This document shows, piece after piece, positions 36,101 to 45,945 of a stretch of 64,000 nucleotides of DNA (position 1 is its first letter; every line of letters begins with the position of its first letter). Below the pieces are notes generated by a model. It made no database searches. It saw only the letters and a program-made list of their open reading frames with translations, and was not told where the DNA came from. A program made the translations under genes and the position numbers. This stretch comes from Tenebrio molitor. Its lineage: Eukaryota > Arthropoda > Insecta > Coleoptera > Tenebrionidae. The stretch is taken from contig NC_091047.1 in the NCBI RefSeq assembly GCF_963966145.1, positions 6,572,001-6,636,000 of the forward strand, read 5' to 3'.

Positions 36101-37676
36101 GCCACTCTTACAATAAACACAATGGACAACTACCGCTTGAATCGACGCTGACGGGTGCACCTTACGCTCTAAAAATACGTATTCTATTTACGTCCAAGAG
36201 ACACTCGGGGATTTAAAAACCGAGTGCATTTATCCCTGGCCGGAGGCACAACAAGACCAACGAGATTCTGCACGGTGCACACGAAACGCCACCACTAAAA
36301 TACAGCCGCAGATTATGCCATTAAATTCGAGGGTATTAATAACGACGCGATCTCGCCGGCTTAATTAGAGACCTCGACCTCATCGGGTCAATTGATTTTT
36401 TCCAATCGTTAATCCCATCAAAACGCCATAAAGATTTAACTCCAATCAAAAACGACCTCTGCCCGTGCGCTTCTCCAAAGCTCTTCAACTCTGCCACGCC
36501 GCTGCCAAAACCGCGTGAGAATATACATTTTACATTGTTTACAGGTCGGATGACGTAAACAATGTGGGCTACGATAACACTGTGACACGGCACTACAGGT
36601 TTTCTCGCGAAAATAATGGTCCCATTTGTACGAAAAAAAAAATCAAGTTCTGTTAATTCGAGATCAACGACCCCGAAGAGAATGTGTTTTTTCCAAAACG
36701 TGTTACCTGGTGCATAGAAACGCCACTGGATGCCATATCGGACGCATTTTCTATGGTTAAAATAACTCCAAATCGACAAAGTGTGCAACAGCTCCAGATA
36801 ATCGTGCACAACTCTTTCAACAAGTATAAATAAATCAAAATGTTGAAACGATGTATTAATGTTGTTTATGTGTACATAAAAAAAAAACTTATAAAATTTG
36901 ATTGCGTCCAGTTTCCGGAATGTTGCAATTTACTAAAATTGTGGCGTGTTGTTATAAGTTAATCGGTTAAAAACCCAGGTGGCAAAATTGGTCTGAATTA
37001 TTGATAAAACGAAAAGGTCGGAACGGAAGTAAATTGATCAATAACGTTTTCTGACTCAAACGAAAAGATCTTCATTGGAGCTTAATACATATTAATGAAC
37101 TTGTAATTTATGTTGATGGGCGAGCGTGTAAAAAATTGAAAATTTACATTTGTCGAATTAAAAGTTAAATAATCGTTTTTAACATTGTGCGCACAACAAG
37201 TTCGTCACTTTCTCCATTTGATGGTGAACCCAATTTCAAAGCTAGAAACTCGGCGTTCGCTTGAAACGTTGCCGAAACTGTAAATAGCGTCGGTAAAAAA
37301 ATTCGAGTCCCGAATTTGCATCGACAAGAGTCAGTCTGCCTCTGATCTGGCGTCTGTAGTAAATTGCCTTTTTAGAAATTTAGATTAGTTGGGTGTTGGG
37401 AGCGAAACCGACTTTGGCCTTTTGGCTGGCTGGAAAAAAATGAGTCGGTGAGGCTAAAGTCAGTCGGCACTAACCTTGTAGTTGCTGCTTTGCATCCATG
37501 GTATGAGACCGTCGATGAGCAAACCAATGTCCTGGCACACAATGGGGTTCGAAGGCTCAGCCAAGAAGGCCAGGAGGTCAGTCCCTACTTGCAGACGAAA
37601 CCGCGTGTCTGCTTTGGTCAGATGGGGGATGAACCCGTCCAAGTCTTTCGGGGGAGTGTATGCCATTGTGGCTATT
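22150..37676 (-). CDS. chb: CLASP family microtubule plus-end protein, complete gene in 16 coding exons
   Basis: CLASPs bind the microtubule lattice and EB1 at plus ends and promote rescue and kinetochore and spindle function. Coding exons in transcript order: 37666-37475, 35941-35664, 35609-35356, 35299-35180, 31287-31127, 31070-30526, 30472-30282, 27374-27270, 27182-27057, 26573-26293, 26240-26112, 25991-25929, 24110-22888, 22837-22660, 22607-22404, 22353-22150. Every junction is GT-AG and every phase agrees. The total is 4254 nt, about 1417 residues, close to the usual CLASP size. The start is the ATG at 37666, ten bases inside an exon whose acceptor is at 37677-37678, so a 5'UTR exon lies further right. 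The stop is TAG at 22150-22152. The product has three TOG-type HEAT arrays, a Ser/Arg-rich linker with two SxIP motifs, and a C-terminal domain. The identification rests on recognising the family by eye. UTR ends are not resolved. Confidence 0.93.
24369..24456 (+). repeat. 44-bp tandem duplication
   Basis: Two adjacent units, 24369-24412 and 24413-24456, each start AGAAATCAATTGTTTCAAG. They differ at a single base (C versus T). The duplication is just upstream of chb exon 13, in intron 12. Confidence 0.9.
24622..24852. mobile_element. MITE family 2, copy 2, 231 bp
   Basis: Inverted ends CGGGGTGATCAAGAAGGACT and its near-perfect complement continue into GTTTAAGTTGGTA. TA flanks both ends (24620-24621 and 24853-24854). 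It is inserted in chb intron 12. Confidence 0.85.
25538..25676 (+). repeat. Dispersed repeat family 3, copy 2
   Basis: Shares CACTTTTTGCGTTGTTTGTG and the following GTTTTTAA with 62060-62092, and GCAAATTTAAAAAAACACC with 19934-19952. It lies in chb intron 12. Confidence 0.6.
25929..27374 (-). other. chb: CLASP Ser/Arg-rich linker with two SxIP EB1-binding motifs
   Basis: Five exons (27270-27374, 27057-27182, 26293-26573, 26112-26240, 25929-25991) encode a low-complexity basic linker, about residues 581-815. Two S-x-I-P motifs can be read: RQRSGIPVLSR in the first exon and RLSSGIPRST in the third. SxIP motifs are the established docking signal for EB1 CAP-Gly-independent tracking. The lengths 105, 126, 129 and 63 bp are multiples of three, so these four exons could be skipped without a frameshift; exon 26293-26573 (281 bp) could not. 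Confidence 0.88.
27571..27706. mobile_element. 136-bp foldback MITE in a chb intron
   Basis: Arms 27571-27602 and 27671-27706 share ATTCCCAAAACACACCAAAC and its complement, plus AT-rich outer ends. The spacer is about 68 bp. It is located in the 2.9-kb intron 27375-30281. Confidence 0.75.
29080..29410 (+). pseudogene. Decayed coding relic in a chb intron
   Basis: The plus strand reads GYGRFTMPTSVHKILI, then, with frame breaks and stops, LPRGSLSAEVVRNN and KSRWLNRLPTSSEML. The order resembles a dispersed arthropod hypothetical-protein family with MP-SVHKILIHG and LPIG-LSEEAQEARNKD segments. I recall that family as mobile-element associated but cannot verify it. Several stops rule out function. 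Confidence 0.4.
30526..31287 (-). other. chb: CLASP TOG2 domain (exons 5-6, about residues 290-516)
   Basis: Exon 5 (161 bp) begins the domain with a KEWNKRVDA helix. Exon 6 (545 bp) carries the main helices, including VVREACITIAYLAQILG and RRNCCEFLDYILNNW. The next exon (30282-30472) supplies the tail of this segment with the FREHFPDQAEALLQSL helix. In the family, TOG2 carries the anti-catastrophe activity. Intron 5 is only 56 bp (31071-31126) and intron 6 is 53 bp (30473-30525). Confidence 0.87.
32024..32153. repeat. Central hairpin of the composite element; repeat family 1 relative
   Basis: Arms of about 45 bp (TGCAACTCGTTTCT outward, TTTTCTAATTGCCC inward) are near-perfect. The flank 31925-31975 resembles repeat family 1 (6079-6235). 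Confidence 0.7.
32899..33107. mobile_element. 209-bp MITE nested in the composite element
   Basis: Inverted ends CAGTCGATGGACAAATAAAA and the complement of GTTTTATTTGTCCACCGACC continue through CTGGGACA. TA flanks both ends (32897-32898 and 33108-33109). TIRs of this type are common in Tc1-like elements. Confidence 0.8.
33548..35179. other. Remainder of chb intron 4
   Basis: AT-rich intron DNA with no gene recognised. An 18-bp palindrome ATGGTGATTAATCACCAT lies at 34702-34719. Confidence 0.5.
35356..37666 (-). other. chb: CLASP TOG1 domain (exons 1-3, residues 1-241)
   Basis: Three exons encode the N-terminal TOG array. It opens with MAYTPPKDLDGF and continues through a stretch including LCYLVDRLG-like IEVMTYLIDRLG and the helix SLTISRFIPDIVKLL. 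The pattern of paired amphipathic HEAT helices is visible. The intron after exon 1 (35942-37474) is 1.5 kb and the intron after exon 2 is 54 bp. In CLASPs this domain contributes to localisation and to regulating the other TOG domains; that role is family knowledge. Confidence 0.88.
35942..37474. other. chb intron 1
   Basis: No repeat is recognised. A 157-codon minus-strand frame (36336-36809) has a GTG rather than ATG start and no family resemblance; it is not called as a gene. Confidence 0.5.
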
Positions 37677-38998
37677 CTGGAAAGGACGGGACATAGAAAA
37701 ATACGGGCGAGAGAGCCATGTTTCCAAACAAATCGTTGCGCAAATTAAATCGATAAGGATCGTGTTGTCTGTAAACAAATATTGTTGTAAATTGTAAAAG
37801 TGATGTCACCTGATATGGTTATAAAAGTAATAACTCGTTTGACATACCCAGCGCAACGAGACCTTAATAATTCTCTCGATTTACAGTTAAATCAAAGTGT
37901 CGCTGTTAAAAATAGCAAAGTAAAAGTGTGACCCGGTCGTCACATGGTCGTCTTATTGGATAATAAGGCGGATTTGCGAATATTGTTTTTAAAAAATTAT
38001 TGAAATCGGCTACGTCCAAATCAACTCGGCTTATATGGATGGTGTCCTTCGAGAGCAAAAATTGCATAAAAATAGCGAAACGCGACGAAGAATCACGGCT
38101 GTTGCAATCAAATACAACAGAACTGACCTTTAAATTATTTAATGAACGCTAATTCGAGATGAAAACAGAAATAGTCTCCTTATTAGCCACAAATACCCCA
38201 AATTGGTTTTGCGTAGGCCGAAAGAATTTCTTATCTACTTACATATCAAGTTATTTGCAATTTCATGGAATACCACTTTGAACGTTACACTATCACAATA
38301 AACAGTACTTTCGACACTAATTTCACTAATAAACTAATTTTGGGGGCTTCCTCACGCCGCCATATTCTCCTCGCAACATTGACAGATTTGACAACAACCG
38401 TCAAACGTACAATTTCGATGAAAACCACATCGCCCGCAGTTTTGCTGACATGCGCACAACATCTAACGAAAACATTAAATTGTCATTAAACCATTAGATA
38501 TTTTTTATCGATTTTGAATTATTCACAACACTGTTAATTACACATAATAAAAACCACATAAAATCCACCTTTATTAAATTCAAAGCACCACGAATAACGA
38601 ACACATTTTGAAACAACAATGTAGGGAATAGCGATATATACAGCGTGAGCCCCTTCAGACGCTAAATTTCAAATTTACATTCAAAATCACCTGTTCGGTG
38701 TTACAAGTAAATAAAATAAAATTACGTATGGATTTATAAAAACCGACTTGCCACTTTCAAATTCGCAGTTGTTCAAAAAATACCTTGTTTTTACAATAAT
38801 TTATAAACAAGAAAATCACGTGATCTGTAGCTGATAGAAACCCGTTTCAACTTTCTTGTTATTCTCTTTTGAAAATGCAAACCCAAATAAAAACCGTGGG
38901 AGATTTGTATCGTGGATAAAAATTAACCGGCACTCCCGCCACACCACCTGCCGGTTGCCGGGTGGTAACACTCAAATGTGAACATTTTTTAAAATTAA
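37677..38998. promoter_or_regulatory. chb upstream region, 5'UTR exon and promoter expected
   Basis: The acceptor at 37677-37678 requires a non-coding first exon to the right. The GC-richer patch near 38340-38380 (CACGCCGCCATATT) is a possible start region, but nothing in the sequence fixes it. Confidence 0.3.
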
Positions 38999-39004
38999 TT
39001 TATT
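38999..39004 (-). terminator. Candidate polyadenylation signal of Prosbeta7
   Basis: Minus-strand AATAAA, 36 bp downstream of the TAA stop at 39040-39042. The position is plausible for a short 3'UTR. No transcript evidence is available. Confidence 0.45.
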
Positions 39005-39039
39005 GAGAAATTATCATAGAAATACAACCAACATTACAG

Positions 39040-39964
39040 TTAATTAATCATGTGTGCCAAATTCCAATTTTGGTTGACGCTCACTGGACCCTCAACCACA
39101 ACACCATCAACTGTATCAATTGTTGCAATCTGGTATTTGGGGAAACTTCTGGCATCCCTGTAATACAGAACTTCCATGCATTTCTCCACAAGTTCTATTG
39201 CCTCTGCTTTTGTTGGTGCAGGATTCTTCTCTAGAGCATCTCTCAACAAGGGAACAGCAATGTATGCACCATATCCTGAGCAGACTATCTTGTCTGCAAA
39301 AGCTGTCCCTAATTTATCTACAGTCCCAAGGAAAGGTTCTCCATCCTGTTTAAAAAATAATGTGTAATCTTGATTTGACATTTATGAATTGTATTTACCT
39401 GAAGTCCACCAACAACAAAGTTATTCCAGAATGGATCAAATTTGCTTCTGCGATTGTACATAACTCTTGTCAACCAACAATAGAGAGACTTTGGCTTAAG
39501 TTTGAAACCATCATCTAAACAATCTTCATCAATTCTACAATTACATTAATTGCAATAAAAAAACTAAATATCATAAATATTAGTTACATTTTTTGCTCAA
39601 TTATAGCCTTGACATATTGGAAGTCAGCGTAATCACCTCCTGCTCCCAAAATGATGTTTTCATTTACTTTGAATATTCTGGGGCAGTTTCTGTATCTGGC
39701 CAATGAACCATATGACCCCAAAATATCTCCAGCAATGACAACTCCATTCTTGTACTGCAAAGCTACAATGGAAGTTGCAGTGGTCACTGGAGCCCTAAAG
39801 TTTCCACAAATTAGCGAGTCATTCTGAAATTAAACAAGGTTAACTTACTGAGAGTGCTGTCGGAAATCGCTGGGGCCAGTTTGAGTGCTCGGAAAATTGT
39901 AAAACGCTCCAGGCCTCGGACCATTATGCCATAAAGGGGGTGCACTAGTTTCGGCGTCAAACAT
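39040..39964 (-). CDS. Prosbeta7: Proteasome subunit beta type-4 (beta7), four exons
   Basis: PSMB4/beta7 is a structural, non-catalytic beta-ring subunit of the 20S proteasome. Exons in order: 39964-39849, 39794-39588, 39534-39399, 39345-39040; 765 nt, 254 residues, close to the 264 of human PSMB4. Family hallmarks include the propeptide PGAFYNFPSTQTG, then TTATSIVALQY, GDILGSYGSLARYRN, GGDYADFQYVKAIIEQK and the C-terminal VLYYRDARSFPKYQIATI. No catalytic Thr1 context is expected in beta7. The acceptor of exon 2 is placed at 39795-39796, because the alternative at 39824-39825 reads straight into a stop. A minus-strand AATAAA (plus 38999-39004) lies 36 bp past the stop. The gene is divergent from the HRG1-like gene, with 470 bp between the start codons. 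Confidence 0.95.
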
Positions 39965-40434
39965 TTCGATTTGAAAAATATGAACTACGATGAAAGAAAC
40001 ACCAATGACTCCACAATTCAAATGACATTAAAATGACAGCTCCCAAACAGTTGGTGAACTTGTCAACCAACGAAAATCCCTAAAATCATTCTCTCCCCGT
40101 CCAGATCCGTAATTAACATATTTTACAACTACATAAATTTTATTGATTTTTCTCAGATTATTGACAAAATGATTTTCACACTTTGTACACAAAGACCTCT
40201 GAAACTGGTGTGACTCCAATCACTTCGATCTGAACAAACCAAGAAGCTTCTACAACTATTTTTTAAAGTATCTCATTACAATCCTGTTCCGATAAACATA
40301 ACCCCATAACCCTTCCACGAATGTTCGTATGATATTGTAAATACTGTGATAGCGACACTTTTTATACAGTTTTTTATGATAATATTGTTTACAAAAAAGT
40401 GTACCTGTGATATCCGCAACAGTCTCAGTTGAAG
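39965..40434. promoter_or_regulatory. Shared divergent promoter region, Prosbeta7 and HRG1-like gene
   Basis: There are 470 bp between two start codons facing apart. Both transcripts must start here unless there are undetected upstream exons. I see no clear TATA box, so the core elements are unassigned. Confidence 0.5.
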
Positions 40435-41191
40435 ATGACGCTGTTGCGTTTTGTTGTCGCAGTTTTTTATTCCTTGGTTGGGGTATCAGGTGGTATAGCC
40501 TTCATGATTTTGAAAAACTATCCAGCCGCAATCTTGGCTGTTACGACAGGTAATATTTATAGTTTTACCAATTGTCATTCAGATAACTTTGAGGAAGTAG
40601 ATAAATAAGACGAAAAAAAAGTGCGCCCAACGTGGGGCTCGAACCCACGACCCTGAGATTAAGAGTCTCATGCTCTACCGACTGAGCTAGCCGGGCTGTA
40701 CTTACTCCGCTCGTTAATTCGTAGTTGAGTCACAAATATGTTTTTGTTATATTTTTATAATTTTTTAATTGTTTTTATTTTGTAGGTATTCTAAACATTA
40801 TGTTAAGTTACATTCATTTTCTAAATTACAAGAATAAACTGCAAGACCTTTATTCTCCCCCACACTTGCGACAAATCGGCACTTTTGGTTTCTTCAGCTT
40901 TGCAATCAGTACTTCCATTTTGATTTATTTTACAGTCATAGAAATAATGGAGAAAAAACGTATGAAATTGTTACATAAATTGAAATTAATTTTTTTAAAT
41001 CGATATAATTTCCAGCAATCTTGCCAATTCATGACAGCGCCATTATTCCCCTAATTTGGGCTTTCATTGCTGCAAAAAGTGGACTAATGTTGCTATATTA
41101 CGCTAGGTCATATATTCTCGAAGGCCCTGCACCCTTGACTGAAGAACCCGTCGCTGAGACCGACGATGGGGTTGTTATGATCAACCCATAA
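40435..41191 (+). CDS. HRG1/SLC48A1-like four-TM heme transporter, three exons
   Basis: HRG1 proteins move heme out of endo-lysosomal compartments. Exons are 40435-40549, 40786-40959 and 41016-41191, giving 154 residues (human HRG1 has 146). The splice sites are GT-AG and both introns are phase 1. Four hydrophobic segments are visible, at about residues 4-22, 32-50, 65-86 and 105-125. A histidine in the second segment (SYIHFLNYKN) sits where the family has its heme-ligand His. LIWAFIAAKSGLMLLYYARSY ends the fourth segment, and its YARSY matches the family FARKY motif. The tail is acidic (TEEPVAETDD). AATAAA lies at 41265-41270. The assignment is by motif and topology only; another small tetraspan family remains possible. 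Confidence 0.65.
40624..40696 (-). tRNA. tRNA-Lys (CTT)
   Basis: The 73-nt cloverleaf can be read on the minus strand: acceptor GCCCGGC paired with GTTGGGC, D-arm GCTC/GAGC, anticodon loop CTCTTAA, T-arm GTGGG/CCCAC with TTCGAGC, discriminator G. A run of eight T follows on the minus strand as a Pol III terminator. It lies antisense inside the 236-bp intron 1 of the HRG1-like gene. Confidence 0.96.
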
Positions 41192-41271
41192 CGGTCATTT
41201 CCAACGACTTTTATACCAATTGTAAAATTTTTCTAGGTAACAATAAGATTCGACTGATATTTGTAATAAAG

Positions 41272-42713
41272 GATAAAATTAAATAAATACTTTGACAAAT
41301 TAAATTTGCCTTGTGATCCGTATCGAACTGTCCACAAGTCCATCTTCCTTTCAACAGTAAATCAGATGCCTGACCCACACCTACAAAGCTGCTTAGTATT
41401 TAAAACCGCAAGTGCGACAACTGCATAATTGCTCAAAATCGTTGTTGCGGTACTCTTTGATGTGTACTATCTCCACGCGATTCTTGGACTCACAGACCCA
41501 TGCAGATTCAGGCTAGAGTACCATTACGCCACTGCAAAGTCCCGTAAAAACTGTATTTGTCAGGTAACGCTACGTACGTTCGCTCACCTGCTCGCAGTTT
41601 AATCCGAACTCGACTTTAGAATCGTTAGAACCCACGAAAATGCACAAAACTTCCAAAATCGCCAGTGTCCAGTGAGAAGTTTTCCAAATTTTGGACACCG
41701 CTCGACACAGGTGAGTTCAACAGTAATTTTTTCTTGTACACTTCAGTTAACAAAAAGTCTGGTAAATTTTGAATGGACGACTTGAAGAGATTTTCTGCGG
41801 ATTATTTGTACAATATTTTTGTTATTCCACTCGTAACTGTCACTGCTGCCGAGTAAATGTGAGCATTACTGTCGTGAGTGTTTGCAGCGGAAGCGTTATT
41901 AGTAACGCATGAATGATGAGCAAGTTATTATCGAGTCCGGGAGATGCGATTATTCCTGATACCTAACACAGTGATTCCTTGGCAATTATCCTTGTGGTAG
42001 TTGGCGCTACTGATGTTATTTATGGTTTGTGTGCATTGAACGTACTGCTCGTTAATCAGAACGAATTGTCTAATTAAAATGAAAATAAAAAACTTTCTTT
42101 CATTGTTGGATTCCATTTTAACAAGAGGCGCGCATCGCACACCGGTTGTCACTTTTCGCATAGTTATTTTCACTAGTTGTTATCAGTTCAAGTTCACTCG
42201 AATTAAGATACTATCCGTCTTTGTATGCAAATCATAAGAAATTCTTATCCTGAGATACAACTTTTGCCTCGGATGCTGCAAGTCTTATATAAACTCCGTA
42301 ATCTTCTCGAAATAGACGCGGCAAAGAAACGTTAGAATGTGCATGATATAATGAGCGGAGATAGCGGTACTGCGAGAGGAACTATTCGGCGTATCAGTAC
42401 TCAGGTCATTACTGTGGCAAGGTCAACCACTCCTAAAATGGACAAATTCGATTTTTCGGCGATTTGTCTGGGTCACTGTGTAAACGCATCATTTTAATGG
42501 AATCTACAAGCATAACGGTTACTCCAATTCCGGCTGAATTTGTGGAACCTCGAATCAAACCAATTAATTCGTTTAACGCTCACAGCGGCGAAGAGAAAAC
42601 ATGGTAATTTCGAACAGAAATGAACGTGTGAATGCGAAACAATGCAGTATTTCTCTAATTGCGGCAATCCCGCCCAACCAGAGCAATTGTGAGATCATCT
42701 TCGCCTTTTCTTC
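41272..42713. other. Spacer between HRG1-like and ZP genes
   Basis: Presumed ZP promoter and 5'UTR exon, with a TATA candidate at 42286. No other gene is recognised. Confidence 0.45.
42286..42293 (+). promoter_or_regulatory. Candidate TATA box upstream of the ZP-domain gene
   Basis: TATATAAA lies 435 bp before the ZP start codon, upstream of a 5'UTR intron acceptor at 42714-42715. TTATC/GATA-type sites flank it (around 42179 and 42244). No matching initiator is obvious at the right spacing, so this is tentative. Confidence 0.3.
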
Positions 42714-42727
42714 AGATCATTTGAACG

Positions 42728-45700
42728 ATGACATTGCTCCGGTCATGTTCCATCTACTTCTTCGTCCTGATCTCTTCGACCGAACCGGCGTTTCCTCCCA
42801 GTTTGCGGTACACGCTTCCGGTCGCCACCAACAAAATCACAGACGCGGACTTGACCTGTGACCTGAGAAGTTTCAACGCCACCGTCACTCTTCAGCACCC
42901 CTTCAAGGGACTGCTCTTCGCCAGGGACTTCTCGCACGAGTGCAGCGCCCTCGGTAAGATCACCAATCACCCCGGTCCTCCCATCATTTCCAGCATTTCA
43001 GGAAGCCTCTCCAATTCCGTCGCGATAAATCTACCGACTTCTGGCTGCGGGATCAGGTTGAGCTCGAGAGTGAACGAAAGGGGGCACAAGCAGATGGTCT
43101 ACAGCGTGGTTCTCGTGGCGCAGCAAGACCGCCACTTGCGACAAATCGCAGATCAGGAGAAGTACTTGGAGTGTGTGGTCGAGGAAGACGCGTTTTCGAT
43201 CGAGAGCAAGTCGATGCTCGAGGTGGTGAAGAACGAACTGATGGAGCGCCACGGGAAGAACCAGAGGAGCGGAAGGATGAAGAAGGAGGATGTGGACGAG
43301 GACTTTGGGGAGGAGATGGACGAGGCTCTGTCGGCCTCCAGGGCCTGGATGGAGATCACGCCAGAAGAAGACGGTCCCAGTGGGACCCTCAAAGTGGGAG
43401 AGGTCGCGATTTTGAGTCTGAAGTCGACGCTCCCGGCTGGGATTGGCTGGAAGGTGGTCGAGTGCGTCGCCCACGACGGTCTGGGCGACTCATCTCAGAA
43501 ACTCCTAGACGACGATGGCTGCCCCGTCGACGAACTCCTTCTACCAACGCCGCAAATGGGCCCCGTTCAGCCCATATCCCTGATGAGACACCAAGAAGCG
43601 GTGTCCAGATTTGCCGCGTTCAAATTTCCCGACAGGGATCGCCTCCACCTGTCTTGTTACCTGGAGCTGTGCCGCGGATCTTGTGCGAAGGTGAATCTCC
43701 ACAATCGTGTCAATTTGAGGTTATGTTTTGTCGTTTTAGGTGGACTGCACCGACAGGAACGAGACTCTGGAGAACCGCTTGGGACGGACCTTGTCGAAGG
43801 GGGCCCAAGGAGAGGTCCTCGACCGGTTGAAAGTGTTCAACAGCGTCGAGGTGCTAGCACCGGCTATTGACGACTTGAGGAAGAGCGAAAAGTCGCAGCT
43901 CAGTGCTAGTGGTGAGTTGTGGGGATTTGGAGTCGATAGGAATGTACATAGCGATTCTACTTCTTCGATTCTCTTGTGTGTAAAGTTGTACATAAATATA
44001 CTGTTGTGCACGGTTGCTCTTTTCTTCGTCTGTCCTAGCACACTTCCTTTTCTTTATGTAGAGATTTATCTTTTTGTGACGAGCGTTTGGGGTCTAGTAA
44101 TGGTGATATTAAAAAGCAATTTATCGAAGGCCGTGACAAGAGGGAATCGACTCGAACGGCTTCCTGTTGGTACAATAATTAAACGCAAAGTAAACGGCGC
44201 CCCTTTGAGGGTCTGATTGGTCTTGCCGAGCACATTTGAATACCACAGCGAATTTAATCTGCTTTTGCCTTCCAGACCCCCGTGGGAAAGCAACAATTTT
44301 AAGATTTATAAAGTCGAGTGCGTGCGTGGTCTTTATTTATGAAGAGTGCGGCGTGATATATAGTTTGTTTTAGTTTATTATCGGCGGGGTGCCAATTTGT
44401 TGATTAAATTTGCCTTTACGCGAAACCGATACAGAGTAAGGCCGCCTTCACACCGACGCGGATCTGGTCTTCACCAATAATAAATCAAACAGCGGAGACT
44501 AAACGTGCAATTTAATAATTCCACCGATATGCGATAACGTTGTAAAACACACAAAGAGAATTATTAACGGCAAGATTCAATGTTTGCCATTCGACTGTCG
44601 TCGGTTATCGCCCGTTTTTATTTATTCAAGAGCGGCGCCGTTAAAAATCAAATAAATCGCAACATGATGAAATTTAAAGCTGGTTATTAAGCTCATCTTG
44701 AAAATCCGCGCTTTTGATTTATCACTCCCAGTAATGGCCAATTTGAAGGCCGATCTGTATTTTATGCCGAGTCCGTTTCATCACAAAAGTAATTAGTGGA
44801 TGCAATGGATAATTGTAGCGTACGCCTCGCCGCGATTTATTATCAAATGGACGCGATACAAAGTGTTGGGGCGTATGATGAAATATAAGGCGGTTTTGTT
44901 GGTCTCGTTGTAATTTTTTCGATGTTGAAGAGACATCTCGCACAATGAAGCGCGTCCGTCCTTGTCGGCCGTGACGCCGGTTACAAATGGCACCCCGTAA
45001 ATATCTAATATACCGTCATTATTATGCACAGTGTGTTTATTTTTGAAGTCGAGGTGGTCTGCGATGGAGGCACTGGAGCGCAAAATTTTCTTGTGGCTCC
45101 GGGCGACGGCCGAACAGCATAAAGACTTTGATTAATGAAGATTCACGGCAATGCTGCGCGAACAAGAATAACTTAATAACTGGCCCGAATAGGACCCGAT
45201 TCGAATTAAATTATCCCCAAGATGTTACACTTAATTTGGTGGAGCTGTGAAATTTAACACATACAAGAAGCGCTTTCTCAAAAAGTGTGACGATCAATTT
45301 CACGCCGATTCTTCAATACGAGCCACGAAAAAAATAAAAGCACTAAAGCTACAGAACTCCATGGAAACAGTGTCAAATGTAGAGCTTTGAGGATTTGGCA
45401 AACAAAAAAATTACTTTGTGTTGTTGCCAACTAGTAGACTCTTACCTTGCTCTGCATGAAAATCTTTCTCATCTTGAAGACCTGGATTTTGGAAAAAAAT
45501 TCTCAACTTGAATGTAGATATGTAATACAATTTCATTTCAGAATCTCTGGAGGCACTTTTTTCTCCCTTCTCAAGACAATTTCCTCTATTGGGGTCCGGT
45601 CCTTCCTCGCGAAGAACCATGTTGTTATTTTGGTGTGTTTGATTTGCAGTGCCTTCGACGTTCCCTTTTGCTAACCTTCCAGGCGACCGGACTTTCTGCG

Positions 45701-45945
45701 TCTCACCGGACAAAATCGCCATAACTTTTTGCATCTTAGGTGTCATATTCCTTTGCGCTGTTATCGTGGCAACTTGCGCCCTACTGAGAAGTCGAAAAAC
45801 CGGGACCGAAGGACCTTTCTACACCAGAAGCTTGTTTTCGAGCAGCAGCGGTGGCTCTGCGTACGGCAGCAAATTGTTGTTGCACGAGAGTCCTTGCATG
45901 GGCCAGTCTGCTTCGAGGAGGATGCCCTACGGGCGAATATTGTAG
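42728..45945 (+). CDS. Zona pellucida (ZP) domain single-pass membrane protein
   Basis: Insect ZP proteins build or anchor the apical extracellular matrix of epithelia. Coding exons are 42728-43690, 43740-43911 and 45650-45945 (1431 nt, 476 residues; introns 49 and 1738 bp; phases 0 and 1). The start is the ATG at 42728, twelve bases inside an exon with an acceptor at 42714-42715. It gives a hydrophobic signal peptide, about residues 1-20. The ZP-N half carries spaced cysteines (LTCDLRSFNATV, HECSALG, SGCGIRL). The ZP-C half shows DGCPVDELLLP, RFAAFKFPDRDRLHLSC and clustered Cys ending in GSCAKVDC. A charged insertion (residues about 160-195, Lys/Glu-rich) separates the halves. The last exon encodes the transmembrane helix (about residues 401-424) and a Ser/Gly-rich tail. 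I cannot name the orthologue. Confidence 0.85.

Noticed and set aside
36336..36809. 157-codon minus-strand frame in chb intron 1
   Set aside because: It starts on GTG, has no recognisable domain, and a stop-free run of this length is expected about once by chance in a window this size.
39346..39381. Methionine start for the last Prosbeta7 exon
   Set aside because: The upstream codons are intron sequence; the exon begins at 39345 after a clear acceptor and continues the frame from exon 3.
39795..39823. Alternative upstream acceptor for Prosbeta7 exon 2 (exon start 39823)
   Set aside because: Splicing there from the exon 1 donor gives a stop codon within four codons, whereas the acceptor at 39795-39796 keeps the frame and matches the family sequence.
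43171..43830. 219-codon plus-strand frame
   Set aside because: Alternative-frame shadow of the GC-rich ZP exon; Arg/Gly-rich and without features of a real protein.
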